Positions 47,080 to 58,032 of a stretch of 64,000 bases of DNA are shown here, in pieces (position 1 is the stretch's first letter; every line of letters starts with the position of its first letter). This DNA is from Eopsaltria australis (Eukaryota; Chordata; Aves; Passeriformes; Petroicidae), in the NCBI GenBank assembly GCA_034509425.1, contig JAVTVJ010001130.1, positions 452,278 to 516,277 of the forward strand. Direction: 5' to 3'. The position numbers were made by a program, and so were the translations under genes. The notes below the pieces were generated by a model that was not told the origin of the DNA, made no database searches, and worked only from the letters and a program-made list of their open reading frames with translations.

Positions 47080-49320
47080 AAACCCAAGTGCCAGGCTGAG
47101 CTCCCTCGCCCAGCTCCCAGCACGACAGGAAAGCTGGGACTCAGTGACAGCAGAGCAGCCCCAGGGCAGGCAGGACAGCCCAGTGTGAGAGCCCAGGCTG
47201 GCACCCAGCAGCTCCATGTGTCACCATCCATCTCCAGGGAGTGACACCCATAGGCACATTCCAGGATGCAGGGGATGGAGGAGGATGAGCAGGTGGGGAG
47301 GCAATTAACAGCCAGAGCATCTGAATTTGCCGGGGATTTCATACATCACTGCTCTAAGCACTGGCACGCAGCTCGATAAACCCTGTTTGCATGCCCGAGA
47401 TTAGTGGCCTTTGCACTGAAAGATTAATTCCTGGTAATCCTGGATGGTAAGAGGCACACTGCTCCCTCTCCTTGATTCTGGAAGCACGTATTTGAAAGAA
47501 ATATATTAATTTCAGGCAGCTAATTATTCTAGGAGGGCACTATGAAAACCAAGAGGCACAAAGAGCCCCTGTCTCCTTTGCGTGTGAGAACACAGCAGTC
47601 AGCAACCCCAGCCAGGGACACCAGCCTGCAGAGTTTTCACAAAAATACAGCCACAGCAGCAAAAACAGGGGGATTTGACCGAGTCCTGCATGAGCTGTGC
47701 TCTTCACTCACTGCTGTAACCCAAAACAAAGGAAGAAAATTCCTTCCCAGCACGTGTGCACACGTATGTGTGTCACCAGCAGTGACCTAACACAGTCCCT
47801 GGTGCTTCCCAACAGAGGAACCGGCCATGCCAACCACACCAAATTATTAAATATTCCATGGAACGTTCTCAGGCTCTCCCAGACCACCCTCCCTGTGCAC
47901 AACACATGCAGGAATTCTAACACTGGGATTTCCAGGGGGTGAGGCACTCGTGCTCCAAGGGGTGCAGAGCAGGCAGCTCATCAGTCCCTTCCCTTCCTGC
48001 CCTTCCAGACTCCCTCAGCATTCCTGGAAAGCAGCACCCAGCTCCTGTCACCTCAGAACAATGCTCAACAGCTCCTGCTTTCAGAAATATCTTTTTGAAA
48101 AGCTAGGAGAAGAAAAATGATGGGAAAAGGGATGCAGGACAAACTACACAGAGAGAAAAAAAAAAGAGGGGGGAAAAAAAGTAAGGACACAAAGCAAACT
48201 CCAGTAGGGCCAGCCATCAGGATCATCGGAAATCCCAGTGCAAAAGCCTGGACTGATGGGCAAGAGCCTTGTGGAAAGGCAGCACCAGCGTGAGGAAGTG
48301 CTGGCTGAGAGTGGAGCAGCTGGACAGGATGGACACGCTGGAGCTGGAATAATGTCAGCAGAAAAGTTGGGGATTAAGGGAGCAATCTCACACCATCTTT
48401 GGAAGGTGTACAGAATAGCTCAGCAGCAACACCTGATCTTTGCAATGACTCGGTGATTGAGCCTCATCCCTGCTCCCAGCTCCAAGCACATGACCTTCAG
48501 CACGGAAACCCGACCTCGCCCCAGCTCCCACACAGCTTTCAACAACTCAGCTCAAGGGGCTTTCTAATTAGATCCTCAAAATTCCTCAAATAAGCCTTGA
48601 AGAAACAGAGAGCCCAACCACTTGGCTTCCAGCACAGGGAGGAGTATGGCTGGAGGGAGAAGGAGCACAAGCTGGAGGGACAAACTCCTAGCCCAGGTCA
48701 CTTCCATGCTTTCCCACTGTCCCATGGCTCTGCTGCAACTTTCTGCAGGAAAATACGGAAAAATCCCGTGGCTAATTAATGTAGCTGGAGGGGAGGCAGG
48801 AATGGTGCAGACCAACGAGGAGCTTACCCAAGGATTAATGTTTGTGTAACAAACACGTGGCACTGAAGAACAAACACATCTCCACGCAGCAGGACCTGCA
48901 TGGACGTTACTGGTAACAGCACACGGCACCAAAACATGGGAAAGAGAGCCAGAAGCACATAAAATAAAGAAATATAAATATATAAATGCTCAAGGAACCA
49001 AACAAATGCACAGTGCGTGTGCATGCATGAGTTCCAGTCCAGGGCTGTGGGAGAGCTGCAGCCCACGGCAGCTGTGGGCAGCGGCACGAGCGTCCCCAAA
49101 GCTCCCCGTGCTGCCCACAGAGCATCTGCTGTGGCACCACGGAGCCAGCACGGCCCAGACACTGCTGGGAGCTCCGGGAGAGAGGGAGAGCACGGCCAGG
49201 CACAGCCCAGCCCGGGGGAAGCTGCTGCCACCTTCACCCCCCACGCCTTCTGTAAAGCGCTCGCTCTTCCAGCATCAGAATGATTTCTTTATATGCAGCC
49301 GATTTCTCCTCGTGTCACTG
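47080..49320. other. ENOX2 intron 1, 5' part
   Basis: No feature identified except A-rich runs near 48155-48185 and an AT-rich patch near 48958-48990. Confidence 0.5.
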
Positions 49321-49324
49321 CCAC

Positions 49325-49500
49325 AGGATCACCGGGGTGGAAAGACACCTTCAAGATCGTCCAGACCCAGCAGCAGCAGCACAGTAACCCCTAAAACACA
49401 TCCCCAAGTGCCTCCTGAACACTTCCAGAGACGGTGCTTCCACCACCCCCCGAGCAATTCACTCCAAGGCCCGACCGCTCTGGTAGGGAAAGGATTGTTC
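49325..49500 (-). mobile_element. CR1 LINE 3' fragment
   Basis: cccaagtgcctcctgaacac, ttccagagacggtgcttcca, cgagcaattcactccaaggc in reverse orientation. Confidence 0.75.
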
Positions 49501-49553
49501 GTGATGCCAAAGCCGAACCTACCCCGGTACGAGCTGAGGGCATTTCCTCTCAC

Positions 49554-49706
49554 CTTGAGCGAACACGGCTCAGGATCCCGAGCCCCGGCTGCCCCTGGGC
49601 TCCGGGAGCTCTGCAGGAAGGGCCCTCCGGAGCCGCCTCTGCCCCAGGCTGAGCGCCTGTCCCAGCCGCTTCTGGGGCTCCAGACCTGGCCCTGGACACC
49701 GTCCAT
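49554..49706 (-). other. Possible alternative first exon inside ENOX2 intron 1
   Basis: A strong donor (CGCTCAAG then GTGAGAGG) ends at 49554, preceded by an open frame from ATG 49706-49704 of exactly 51 codons in phase 0. Phase 0 does not fit the candidate exon at 47075 or the exon at 42839 as coding, so if used it would be untranslated or belong to another transcript. Confidence 0.25.
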
Positions 49707-50198
49707 CCTTTCTGATGTGATTCTAATGTCCTTTCTGAAGTGATTTTAACTACCACTGAACCCAAACAGTAGCCCAGGAACTTCCCATATGGAACAAACT
49801 TTCCCACACGGTCTCCCCACCACCCAGACGGACCGGAGCCCTGCCGGTGTCCCCGCCCGCCTTCCCCAGTCCCGGCGGCGCCGCCGAGGTTGTTCAGAGC
49901 TGCCCGGCGGGTTCGGCCCGGCCGGAGCCTCGGAGGAGGCCGCTCCTGCCCTGCGAGCCGCGCTGCCCGGCCCGGAGGGCGCTGGAGAGCGGGCCGGGCC
50001 CTCCGCACGGCCGGGCCCCGGCAGGGGAGCGCTCCGGGCCCGGCCGCGGCCGCCGCCCGCTGAGGGCCGGCCCGAGCCGAGCCGCCGCTCGGCCCTCTCC
50101 CGCCGGGGCTCCGGGACGGGGCGAGGCCGGGGCGGGTCTGCGCCCCGCAGGCTCCCCGCAGTCGGGCCCGCACCCCTCATCCCTCATCCCGCACTCAC

Positions 50199-50330
50199 CG
50201 CCCCGCCCGCCTCGGCCCGGCCCGGCCCGGCCGCTCCCGCACGCGCCGCCGCTTCCGCTGCGCGCCCCCGGCCCGCCCCGCGCGCCCCCGCCGCGCGCGC
50301 CCATTGGCTGCCGCCGGGGCAAGGGGGGCG
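50199..50330 (-). promoter_or_regulatory. Probable ENOX2 first (non-coding) exon and CpG-island promoter
   Basis: Sequence from about 49830 to 50420 is very GC- and CpG-rich with many GC boxes. On the minus strand GGGGCG followed by GTGAGTGC makes a strong donor ending an exon at 50199. No ATG occurs in the putative exon, so it would be 5' UTR. It lies upstream of all ENOX2 coding exons and directly abuts the 20-bp tandem array starting near 50410. The transcription start is not precisely visible. Confidence 0.6.
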
Positions 50331-50410
50331 GGGCGAGCGCTGCGCGCGCACCCTGACGGGCACGTGACGGCGGCCGGCGGGGCGGGAGCGCGCGGGGCGG
50401 GAGCGCGCGG

Positions 50411-51000
50411 GGCGGGACCGGGAACATCCCACCCGGGACAAGCCACACCCACCGGGACCGGGAACATCCCACCGGGATCGGGAACATCCCACCCGGGACA
50501 AGCCACACCCACCGGGACCGGGAACATCCCACCGGGATCGGGAACATCCCACCCGGGACAAGCCACACCCACCGGGATCGGGAACATCCCACCGGGATCG
50601 GGAACACCCCACCGGGATCGGGAACATCCCACCGGGATCGGGAACATCCCACCGGGTCCGAGAACATCCCACCGGGATCGGGAACATCCCACCGGGACCG
50701 AGAACATTCCACCGGGATCGGGAACATCCCACCGGGACCGGGAACATCCCACCGGGATCGGGAACATCCCACCGGGATCGGGACCGCCCACCCGGGACCG
50801 GGACCATCCCACCGGGATCGGGAACATCCCACCGGGATCCGGAACATCCCACCCGGGACAGGCCACACCCACCGGGACCGGGACCGCCCACAGGGGACCT
50901 GGAACATCCCACTGGGACTGGGAACATCCCCCCTGGACCGGGACCGCCCACCCGGGACAGGCCACACCCCCCGGGACCGGGACCATCCCACCGGGACCAT
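50411..51000. repeat. 20-bp minisatellite GGGATCGGGAACATCCCACC upstream of ENOX2
   Basis: About 29 copies; every unit carries an imperfect palindrome GGGAACATCCC. Some units have an extra block gggacaagccacacccacc. It begins directly next to the CpG island of ENOX2. Long frames on both strands are artefacts of the 20-bp periodicity. Confidence 0.97.
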
Positions 51001-51217
51001 CCCATCGGGACCGGTCGCAGCCCACCGGGAGCAGCGCCATCCGAGCCGGAGCATCCCACCGGGCACACCTCAGCGGGCAGGGCCGGCCCCGCTCTGCTGC
51101 CGTCGCCCTCCTTGCCCCGGCCCGGTCCTGTGCTCGCCCCCGCGGCCCGCGCTGCTCCCCGGCCCCGGGCGGAGCCGCCCCCGGTAGCGGAGCGGAGCCC
51201 AGCGCAGCACAAAGGCG

Positions 51218-51223
51218 TTTATT
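51218..51223 (-). terminator. Polyadenylation signal AATAAA in a CpG-rich block
   Basis: GCTCAATAAACGCCTTTGTGC on the minus strand: a canonical signal followed by a GT-rich element. It lies upstream of ENOX2 and downstream of GPR119 (minus-strand sense). No coding exon was recognised in front of it at 51230-51430. Confidence 0.4.
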
Positions 51224-51604
51224 GAGCGCGGGGCAGCAGCGGGGCGAGTCCCTCCATGGTTCCCCATCCCCTCCCTCCGGGCGCTCCCGGTGCTCGCCCG
51301 GCCCAGCCGCTCCCGGGCCGAGCTCGGTGCCGCGCTCACCGCGGGCCGGGGCGGAGCGGCGGCGGGGGCTGTCCGGGATGAGGGATGGGAGCAGCACAAG
51401 GAGCGGCTGCCGCTCCCGGTTATCCCAGCCCGGTCTGGAGGAGTGTCCGGGGATGGAGCCCCAGCCGTGCCAGCCTGGGAGCCCCTGCAGCCCACGGCCT
51501 GGGGAGAGAGGAGAGGGGGCAGTGCCAGAGGGAGACCCCAGCGAGGGATGCTCCACTGCAGGACGAGCTCTGCCTCCAGCCGATCCGTGTCTCCCACCTG
51601 CATT

Positions 51605-51890
51605 GTCACAGAATCCCAGAATGGTTTGGGTTGGAAGGGACCTTAAAGCCCATCCCATTCCACCCCTCTGCCATGGGCACCTTCCATAAGCCCAGGCTGC
51701 TCCCAGCCCCAGTGTCCAGCCTGGCCTTGGGCACTGCCAGGGATCCAGGGGCAGCCACAGCTTCTCCGGGCACCCTGTGCCAGGGCCTGCCCACCCTCCC
51801 AGGGAACAATTCCTGCCCAGTATCCCATCCATCCCTGCCCTCTGGCACTGGGAAGCCATTCCCATTCCCCCTTGTCCCATCACTCCAGAC
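51605..51890 (-). mobile_element. CR1 LINE 3' fragment, well preserved
   Basis: tcacagaatcccagaatggt, ttgggttggaagggacctta, ttgggcactgccagggatcc, tatcccatccatccctgccc; the least decayed copy in the window. Confidence 0.9.
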
Positions 51891-52027
51891 TCTTGTTCAA
51901 AGTCCACATTCTCCATCTCTCTTTGAGGCTCTCATCTGGTGCTGGAGGTGTCCCCTCTCCCATCCAAGCTGCTGCCGTGTGTCCGTGGCATCGTGGAGGC
52001 TGCCTGAGCCCTGATCCTGCTTGGACA

Positions 52028-53062
52028 GGGATCCTGCAGAGCCAGGGATCATCCAGCACAGCCAGGGATCCTCCAGCACAGCCAGGGATCATCCAGCACA
52101 GCCAGGGATCATCCTGCACGGCCAGGGATCCAGCACAGCCAGGGATCATCCTGCACAGCCAGGGATCATCCTGCACAGCCAGGGATCCTCCAGCACAGCC
52201 AGGGATCATCCTGCAGAGCCAGGGATCCTGCAGAGCCAGGGATCATCCAGCACAGCCAGGGATCATCCTGCACAGCCAGGGATCATCCTGCAGAGCCAGG
52301 GATCATCCTGCACAGCCAGGGATCATCCAGCACAGCCAGGGATCCTGCACAGCCAGGGATCATCCAGCACAGCCATGGATCATCCTGCACAGCCAGGGAT
52401 CCTGCACAGCCAGGGATCATCCTGCACAAGCCAGGGATCATCCTGCACAGCCAGGATTCATCCAGCACAGCAGGGATTCATCCTGCACAGCAGGATCATC
52501 CTGCACAGCCAGGGATCCTGCACAGCCCAGGATCATCCAGCACAGCCAGGGATCATCCTGCACAGCCAGGGATCATCCTGCACAGCCAGGGATCATCCTG
52601 CACAGCCAGGGATCATCCAGCACAGCCAGGGATCCTGCACAGCCAGGGATCATCCAGCACAGCCAGGGATCCTGCACAGCCAGGGATCATCCAGCACAGC
52701 CAGGGATCCTGCACAGCCAGGGATCCTGCACAGCCAGGGATCCTGCACAGCCAGGGATCATCCAGCACAGCCAGGGATCCTGCACGGCCAGGGATCCAGC
52801 ACAGCCAGGGATCATCCTGCACAGCCAAGGATCATCCAGCACAGCCAGGGATCCTGCACAGCCAGGGATCCTGCACAGCCAGGGATCCTGCACAGCCAGG
52901 GATCATCCAGCACAGCCAGGGATCATCCTGCACAGCCAGGGATCATCCAGCACAGCCAGGGATCATCCTGCACAGCCAGGGATCCTGCACAGCCAGGGAT
53001 CATCCAGCACAGCCAGGGATCATCCTGCACAGCCAGGGATCCTGCACAGCCAGGGATCATCT
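52028..53062. repeat. 20/17-bp minisatellite GCCAGGGATCATCCAGCACA
   Basis: About 55 units over 1.03 kb. Two unit lengths: 20 bp (gccagggatcatcctgcaca) and 17 bp (gccagggatcctgcaca, lacking atc), in irregular alternation. No coding meaning. Confidence 0.97.
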
Positions 53063-54187
53063 CTCTAGGATGGGGAAGGCCTCAGCTCCATGGCAAGTTT
53101 TGGATGCGAGTGGATACAGCCCTGAGCCTTCGTGTCTGCTTGGTGGGGCAAGGACAGAGGTGGGAAGAGCTGCTGAGCACCCTCGTGTTCAGGGTAGCAA
53201 ACATTTTTAGCAAATAAACCTTTTCTAAGGGAAGTTTTCTTGCCACGTGGATGAAATGAAATGATTTTATGAGAAGCAGTTAGGTGTCACTATAGCCTCT
53301 GGCAGGGGCAGTGGGGCAGAAGAGGGGCTCCCACGGGCACAGTGGGTGTGCAGGGACCCTTCCAGTCCTAAATCCTGGCTGGGACACGGCAGCTGTCCTT
53401 CGTGGGGATCTCTGAGGCAGCTGATCCTCCCTCTCCTTGTTCAGCTAGTTAATCATTGACTCACTTTACAGCCTGGGTAAACAGCAACAGCAGTGCCCAG
53501 GCTGCCCCCCTGCCCTGGGGCTGCCCCCCTGCCCTGGGGCTGCCCCCCAGCCCTGGGTCACACCAGCCCCCACAGGCATGGCCACTGTCGAGCCCTTTGT
53601 GTCCCCCCTGTCCAAACCCCACCCCTCACCTCTCCTGTGTGTGGGCACAGCCCGAAGCAGGGATGGCCCCGTGTAGGATTGAGAGTTGGGTTTGGGTTTG
53701 GGTTTGGGAAGGGCGTGGGAGCACCTGTGGTCTAGGAGAGCTTGGGGATGGTGACACCCGTCCCAACCTCTGCTGCTGGGGCCAAGGGGATGGAGCCCTC
53801 CCTGTGGCCACACCTGGCCCAGGAACAGGGGGTTTGCTGCCCACGGAGCCAGTGCTGTGGGCAGAGGGGAAGGCAGGGGCTGCAGCCCTGGCTGGGGGAG
53901 CTGAGCAGTGATGGGAGGAGGGTCTTTGCCTGTGGAGAGGGTGGGAGAGCTCGGTCAGAGGCACGGGGCTGCTTCAGCAGAGGCAACACCTGCAAGCTGG
54001 GCTGGGGCAGAGCCGGCTGTGCTGGGGATGTGGGGCAGGCTGGAATCCAGCTGTGATGGTGTCTGGGAATTAACACCCAGACTGGTCCCACCCATCTGTG
54101 GTCTCCTTCACGGCTGGCAGGCCCCGAGTTCGTGGTCACAGTGCAGGAGGGGAGCTGGAAGGCCAGAGACAGCCACTCCTTACCAAG
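53063..54187. other. Spacer 3' of GPR119
   Basis: No gene recognised. Contains three copies of a 19-bp unit (tgcccccctgccctggggc) at 53501-53555 and a tttggg repeat at 53687-53709 (gggtttgggtttgggtttgg), G-quadruplex-prone on the plus strand. The GPR119 3' UTR presumably lies here, but no canonical minus-strand signal was found. Confidence 0.5.
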
Positions 54188-55228
54188 TCAGGCCTGGAGC
54201 TCCAGGCAGGACACGGCAGGAAGAGCCTTGGTGTCTCTGCCAGGGAAACAGCGGCCGTCGCCCAGGTGGAGCAGGACCCTCCTCTTCACACTTGCAGCAA
54301 TCTGGGAGAGCTGGAGCTGCACGTCCCTCTGCCAGTAGGAATAGAGCAGTGGGTTCAGCAGGGAGTTGCCCAGCCCCAGCAGCCAGAGGAAGTTCTCAAT
54401 GACTCTGTAGGGGAAGCACTCGGGGCAGACCATCTGCACGATGCTGGCGATGAAGAAGGGCAGCCAGGAGAGGGAGAAGCAGCCGATGAGCATGGCCACG
54501 GTGCGCATGGCCTTCATGTCGCTGGTGGCACGGGGTGGGGGACAGCCAGCCCCCAGCCCCGCCTGCTTCACCTCCTGGATGTGCTGCACGTGCGCCGAGG
54601 CGATCTTCAGCATGTCACAGTAGAGGTAGAGGAAGAGGAAGAGCGCGGGGAAGAAGCCGAAGCAGAACATGGTGAGCAGGTAGGACGGCTGGAAGACGTG
54701 GAAGAAGGAGCACTTCCAATGGTTGGAGACCTGCTGGAAGTGTGGGATGAGGACCGGCAGGAAGCCCACGATGGCAGCAACCAGCCAGAGCCCCACCAAG
54801 CACACCCCGACCCGCAGGGCTGTCACCAGCTGGACATAGTGGAAAGGCTTCCGGATGGCCAGGTGCCTGTCACACGCAACCAGGATCAGGGACAGGATGG
54901 AGGCAGCGCAGGAAGAGGTCACGGAAGCCATTCTCAGCATGCAGAAGTTCTGGGAAGGATGAAAGGGCTGGGAAAGCTCATCCACGGCCAGGCCCATGAC
55001 TGTGAAGCCAACCATGGCATCCGCCAAGGCAAGGTTGAGGACGAAACAGAGCCCCTTGGAGCCGCTCTTGTGGATGTGGCAGAGCAGGACGACGGCCACC
55101 GGCACGTTGGCAGCGATGATGAGCGAGGCCAGCACGGCCAGGATGGCTCCCAGTGCCCAGCTGGCCCTGGCTGCCTCCTGTGGGACACACCACTGGGAGG
55201 ATGCATCCCCAAAATGATTCTCAAGCAT
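54188..55228 (-). CDS. GPR119: GPR119, class A lipid-sensing G-protein-coupled receptor, single exon
   Basis: An intronless frame of 346 aa from ATG 55228-55226 to TGA 54190-54188. Known role of the family: Gs-coupled receptor for oleoylethanolamide and related lipids in pancreatic islet and gut endocrine cells. Seen: seven hydrophobic helices; N41 and D70 at the conserved TM1/TM2 positions; C96 and C173 as the TM3-ECL2 disulfide pair; DRH at 120-122 where most class A receptors have DRY; SLSWLPFF in TM6 (252-259); NPLLY in TM7 (292-296). GAILAVLASLIIAANVP, CDMLKIAS and LWLLGLGNSLLNPLLYSYWQ are close to mammalian GPR119. The N-terminus before TM1 is about 20 aa longer than I recall for human (335 aa). 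No in-frame ATG lies between the start and TM1, so this start is the best choice. SLC25A14 lies upstream, as in mammals. Confidence 0.94.
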   Translation of the reverse strand: MLENHFGDASSQWCVPQEAARASWALGAILAVLASLIIAANVPVAVVLLCHIHKSGSKGLCFVLNLALADAMVGFTVMGLAVDELSQPFHPSQNFCMLRMASVTSSCAASILSLILVACDRHLAIRKPFHYVQLVTALRVGVCLVGLWLVAAIVGFLPVLIPHFQQVSNHWKCSFFHVFQPSYLLTMFCFGFFPALFLFLYLYCDMLKIASAHVQHIQEVKQAGLGAGCPPPRATSDMKAMRTVAMLIGCFSLSWLPFFIASIVQMVCPECFPYRVIENFLWLLGLGNSLLNPLLYSYWQRDVQLQLSQIAASVKRRVLLHLGDGRCFPGRDTKALPAVSCLELQA

Positions 55229-57650
55229 CGCTCACCTGGGGCTTAGCAGCAGGTGCAGCTTGGCAGCAGGTGCAGCCCCCTCGCTCTCTGGGGTGCAGCA
55301 GGAACCTGGGGATGAGCAGGAGCCTGGAGATGAGCAGGAGCCTGGGGAGCAGCAGGAGCCCAGGGAGCAGGGATGTCCCTTGGGGAAGCAGAGCTCTGCC
55401 AGCTGCTGCCCGTGGAAGGGACTGCTGGACTGGCAGCACCCGCTGTGCCCACGGAGGTCCCTCCCCTCCAGCCACGTTTCCAGACAACCCTGGAGCAGGG
55501 GTGAGCAGGGAGCACCTGGGCAGGAAGCTGCCACGGTGACACACGGGTGGTGGCTGCGTCCCCCAGGCAGGGCCTTCTCAGACACAGGGGCTGGGAATGG
55601 GGACAAGCACGGAGAGCTCCCAATGTCCAGCACAGCTCGTGGGGCTCCTGGGGGTCACTGCCAGGCCTGGGACAGCTCCTTCCTGCTGGGAGCAAGGGAA
55701 CAGCTCTGACGCCCTGCTGCAGCAGCAGCTCTGAAGGCGACCTGGTTACAATGGGGAAAAGCACTGACAAGGGATGTGTGCTCAAATACAGATGGAGAAA
55801 CATCTGCCAGCCTGGGAAACCAGCATTCCCAGCTGGGAACCTGCAGTGCCCTTGGCAAGCACAACAGGGAGCCCAGGGCATCCTCAGGGAGGCCGAAATC
55901 AAGGAATTGCTGGATCCTGCAGGGCAAAAAACCACCACAACCTGCAGAGGGGCCTGGGATCCAGGCAGAAGGCAGGCACAGCCCTCTGAGAGCTGCTGGC
56001 CTCTGCCCATGCATGGATCCAGAAAGAACTGGCTGCTGCCCAAAGCGCCTCTCTGTCCTGGAGCTCCTCCTGCACAGCCCTTGGAAGCCCCAGGAACATC
56101 AGGCTGGCTCCAGGCTCCATCACAGGGGTCATCCCCAAAGAGAGACCTTGTCCACCATCAGCTGACCTCACTCCTGGGAGAGTTTAATGAATTTTGCTGT
56201 GATCCTTCCCATGAAATATTTGTAAGTGGTACTAACAGTAAAAAATAATGATTCTGTGTACACACTCACTTACTTTGCTAATCATGAATGTATTTACCTG
56301 ACTAACAGTACCTCGTAACAAAGAAATTCGTGAAAGCAAAGCCTCTGCATCCTTGTGCTACAGAATCCCACATCCCTTGCACCTCCCGGGGCGGGGTTGA
56401 CCTTTGCAGGGTCCGACAGTGACAGCTCCAGCCCCTACACGAAGCGTCACAAGCCTCTTGTGCCTCGTGAGCTGGAAAAATCCCAGCTGCCAGGAGACGG
56501 GCAGGACCGAGCATTCCTCGATCGGTAACTGGGGAGGGGCAGCAGGGAAGGAGCAGCAGGCTCGGCAGTGCTGGGAGAAGCCTCGGGAACACCTGGGCTC
56601 TGCTCTGCAGGCGGCCACGGGAAGGGTTCTGGTGACCTCACACATCCTCCACTTTTGTTTGCCTTTGTTTGAGACATTTGGGGAGCCTTCTCCCTGATGC
56701 TGGACAGGGTCCAAACCCCCAGAACGAGATCAAGGACAAGGGAGAAGGGGCAGGGCAGTGAGGCTGGAGGCAGTGCCCCCCTGTCCTGCTTTACTGCCAT
56801 TTTTACCTTTCATGCATCAGGACCACGCTTATTTTTATTTCTACCTTGGACACCCGGGGAGGGCTGACTGATTCCCAGAGCCTTTCATAGCCCTGGACCT
56901 TCCTGTGGGTGCAGGGGAGCAGGTGAAGACTGCTCAGGTGTGGTCCCAGCACTGCCTGGCACAGCCTGCCGAGCTGGGCCCACGCTCAGAGCCCTGCTCA
57001 AGGCAGGATTCCAGCCCCAGAGCTCAGTGGAGTCGCTGTCCCTACACCTGCAGCGTCTCCAGGCAGCTCTGCCTTTGGAACATCAACTCCCTCCCATTTT
57101 TCCCGGGGGGATTTGGCTGAACATTCCTCGTGTGACTTGCAGGGAATCTCAGCTCCCAGCAGGCTCAGCCAGGACACGCTGCTGTGTCACAAGGGACCTT
57201 CATCAAACCAAAGCCACCCCACAAAGAGGAAAGGGAGCAGGAACATAAGAACCATCTGCTTCCATAGCCATAAACATTAAAAAACAACCAAAAACCACAA
57301 GAGGGTGACCAAAATATCCTGCTTAGCACCAGAGCCACCATTTTCAAGTGCTGAGCTCACCTTTCAAGCACAGTACCTGGCTTTACAAATTATCTAAGCA
57401 AAAACAGTGTAAGTAATAATAATATAAGCAGGAATTTAAGAGACTGAGGTTTGGTTATTGAGCTGAGGGAGCAACAGGGTCATTTTCTGACACTAACAAA
57501 CTGGGTTTAGAAACATCTCTACTGTAATGAATCCTACAGATTGGTTTTATATAAATATATGGAGAATAAAGGTATCTACAGTGTGGTGAAAAGCAGCTTC
57601 CCCAAGGGCAGACACCCCTGCAGAGAATGAGCACAGACCCAAACTCAGGA
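55229..57650. other. Spacer between SLC25A14 3' end and GPR119
   Basis: No coding exon recognised. A short gatgagcaggagcctgg repeat occurs at 55310-55345. The stretch 56170-56340 is notably A/T-rich and non-repetitive, as is 57340-57470; either could be a conserved non-coding element. Confidence 0.5.
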
Positions 57651-57668
57651 CATCCAGTCAATAAATAA

Positions 57669-57674
57669 TTTAAT
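57669..57674 (-). terminator. Polyadenylation signal ATTAAA for SLC25A14
   Basis: Minus strand ATTAAA lies about 360 bp after the SLC25A14 stop codon in an A/T-rich stretch. The 3' UTR would be about 58032-57650. Confidence 0.6.
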
Positions 57675-58032
57675 GGAGTTACAGTTCTGCAAGAAACATG
57701 ACAATGGCACCTTCCAGGCCCCAGCCTCACACCACGGGCACAGGAGGACACCCACACCTGCCAGCCACGAGCCACAGAGCCCCACAGGCCACTGGAATGC
57801 AGATCTTCACAGAAGATATTCCTGCAGGCCCAGGCTCAGGGACACCTCTGGCACGGCACACTCGGCTCCCGGCTGTCCCGGGCAGCTCCTGCTCCAGGGA
57901 CCACGCACGTGGGGACAGCCCAGCCCACAGGGACCAAACACCATGACATGGGGATGGTGGGATGAAGAGGGGGACAGCAGCACAGCTCTGCTGCCAGCCC
58001 CGAGGATGACTCTGGTGAGATGAAGGCAGCTC

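Noticed and set aside
50195..51916. Very long open frames (up to 573 aa) on both strands
   Set aside because: They run through a 20-bp tandem array and CpG-rich DNA without stops; periodic translation, no family resemblance.
51872..53217. Two 398-aa plus-strand frames ending near an AATAAA (53211)
   Set aside because: Translation is a repeated minisatellite unit in two frames; the AATAAA alone is not evidence of a gene.
54098..55246. 382-aa plus-strand frame
   Set aside because: Exact antisense shadow of GPR119.
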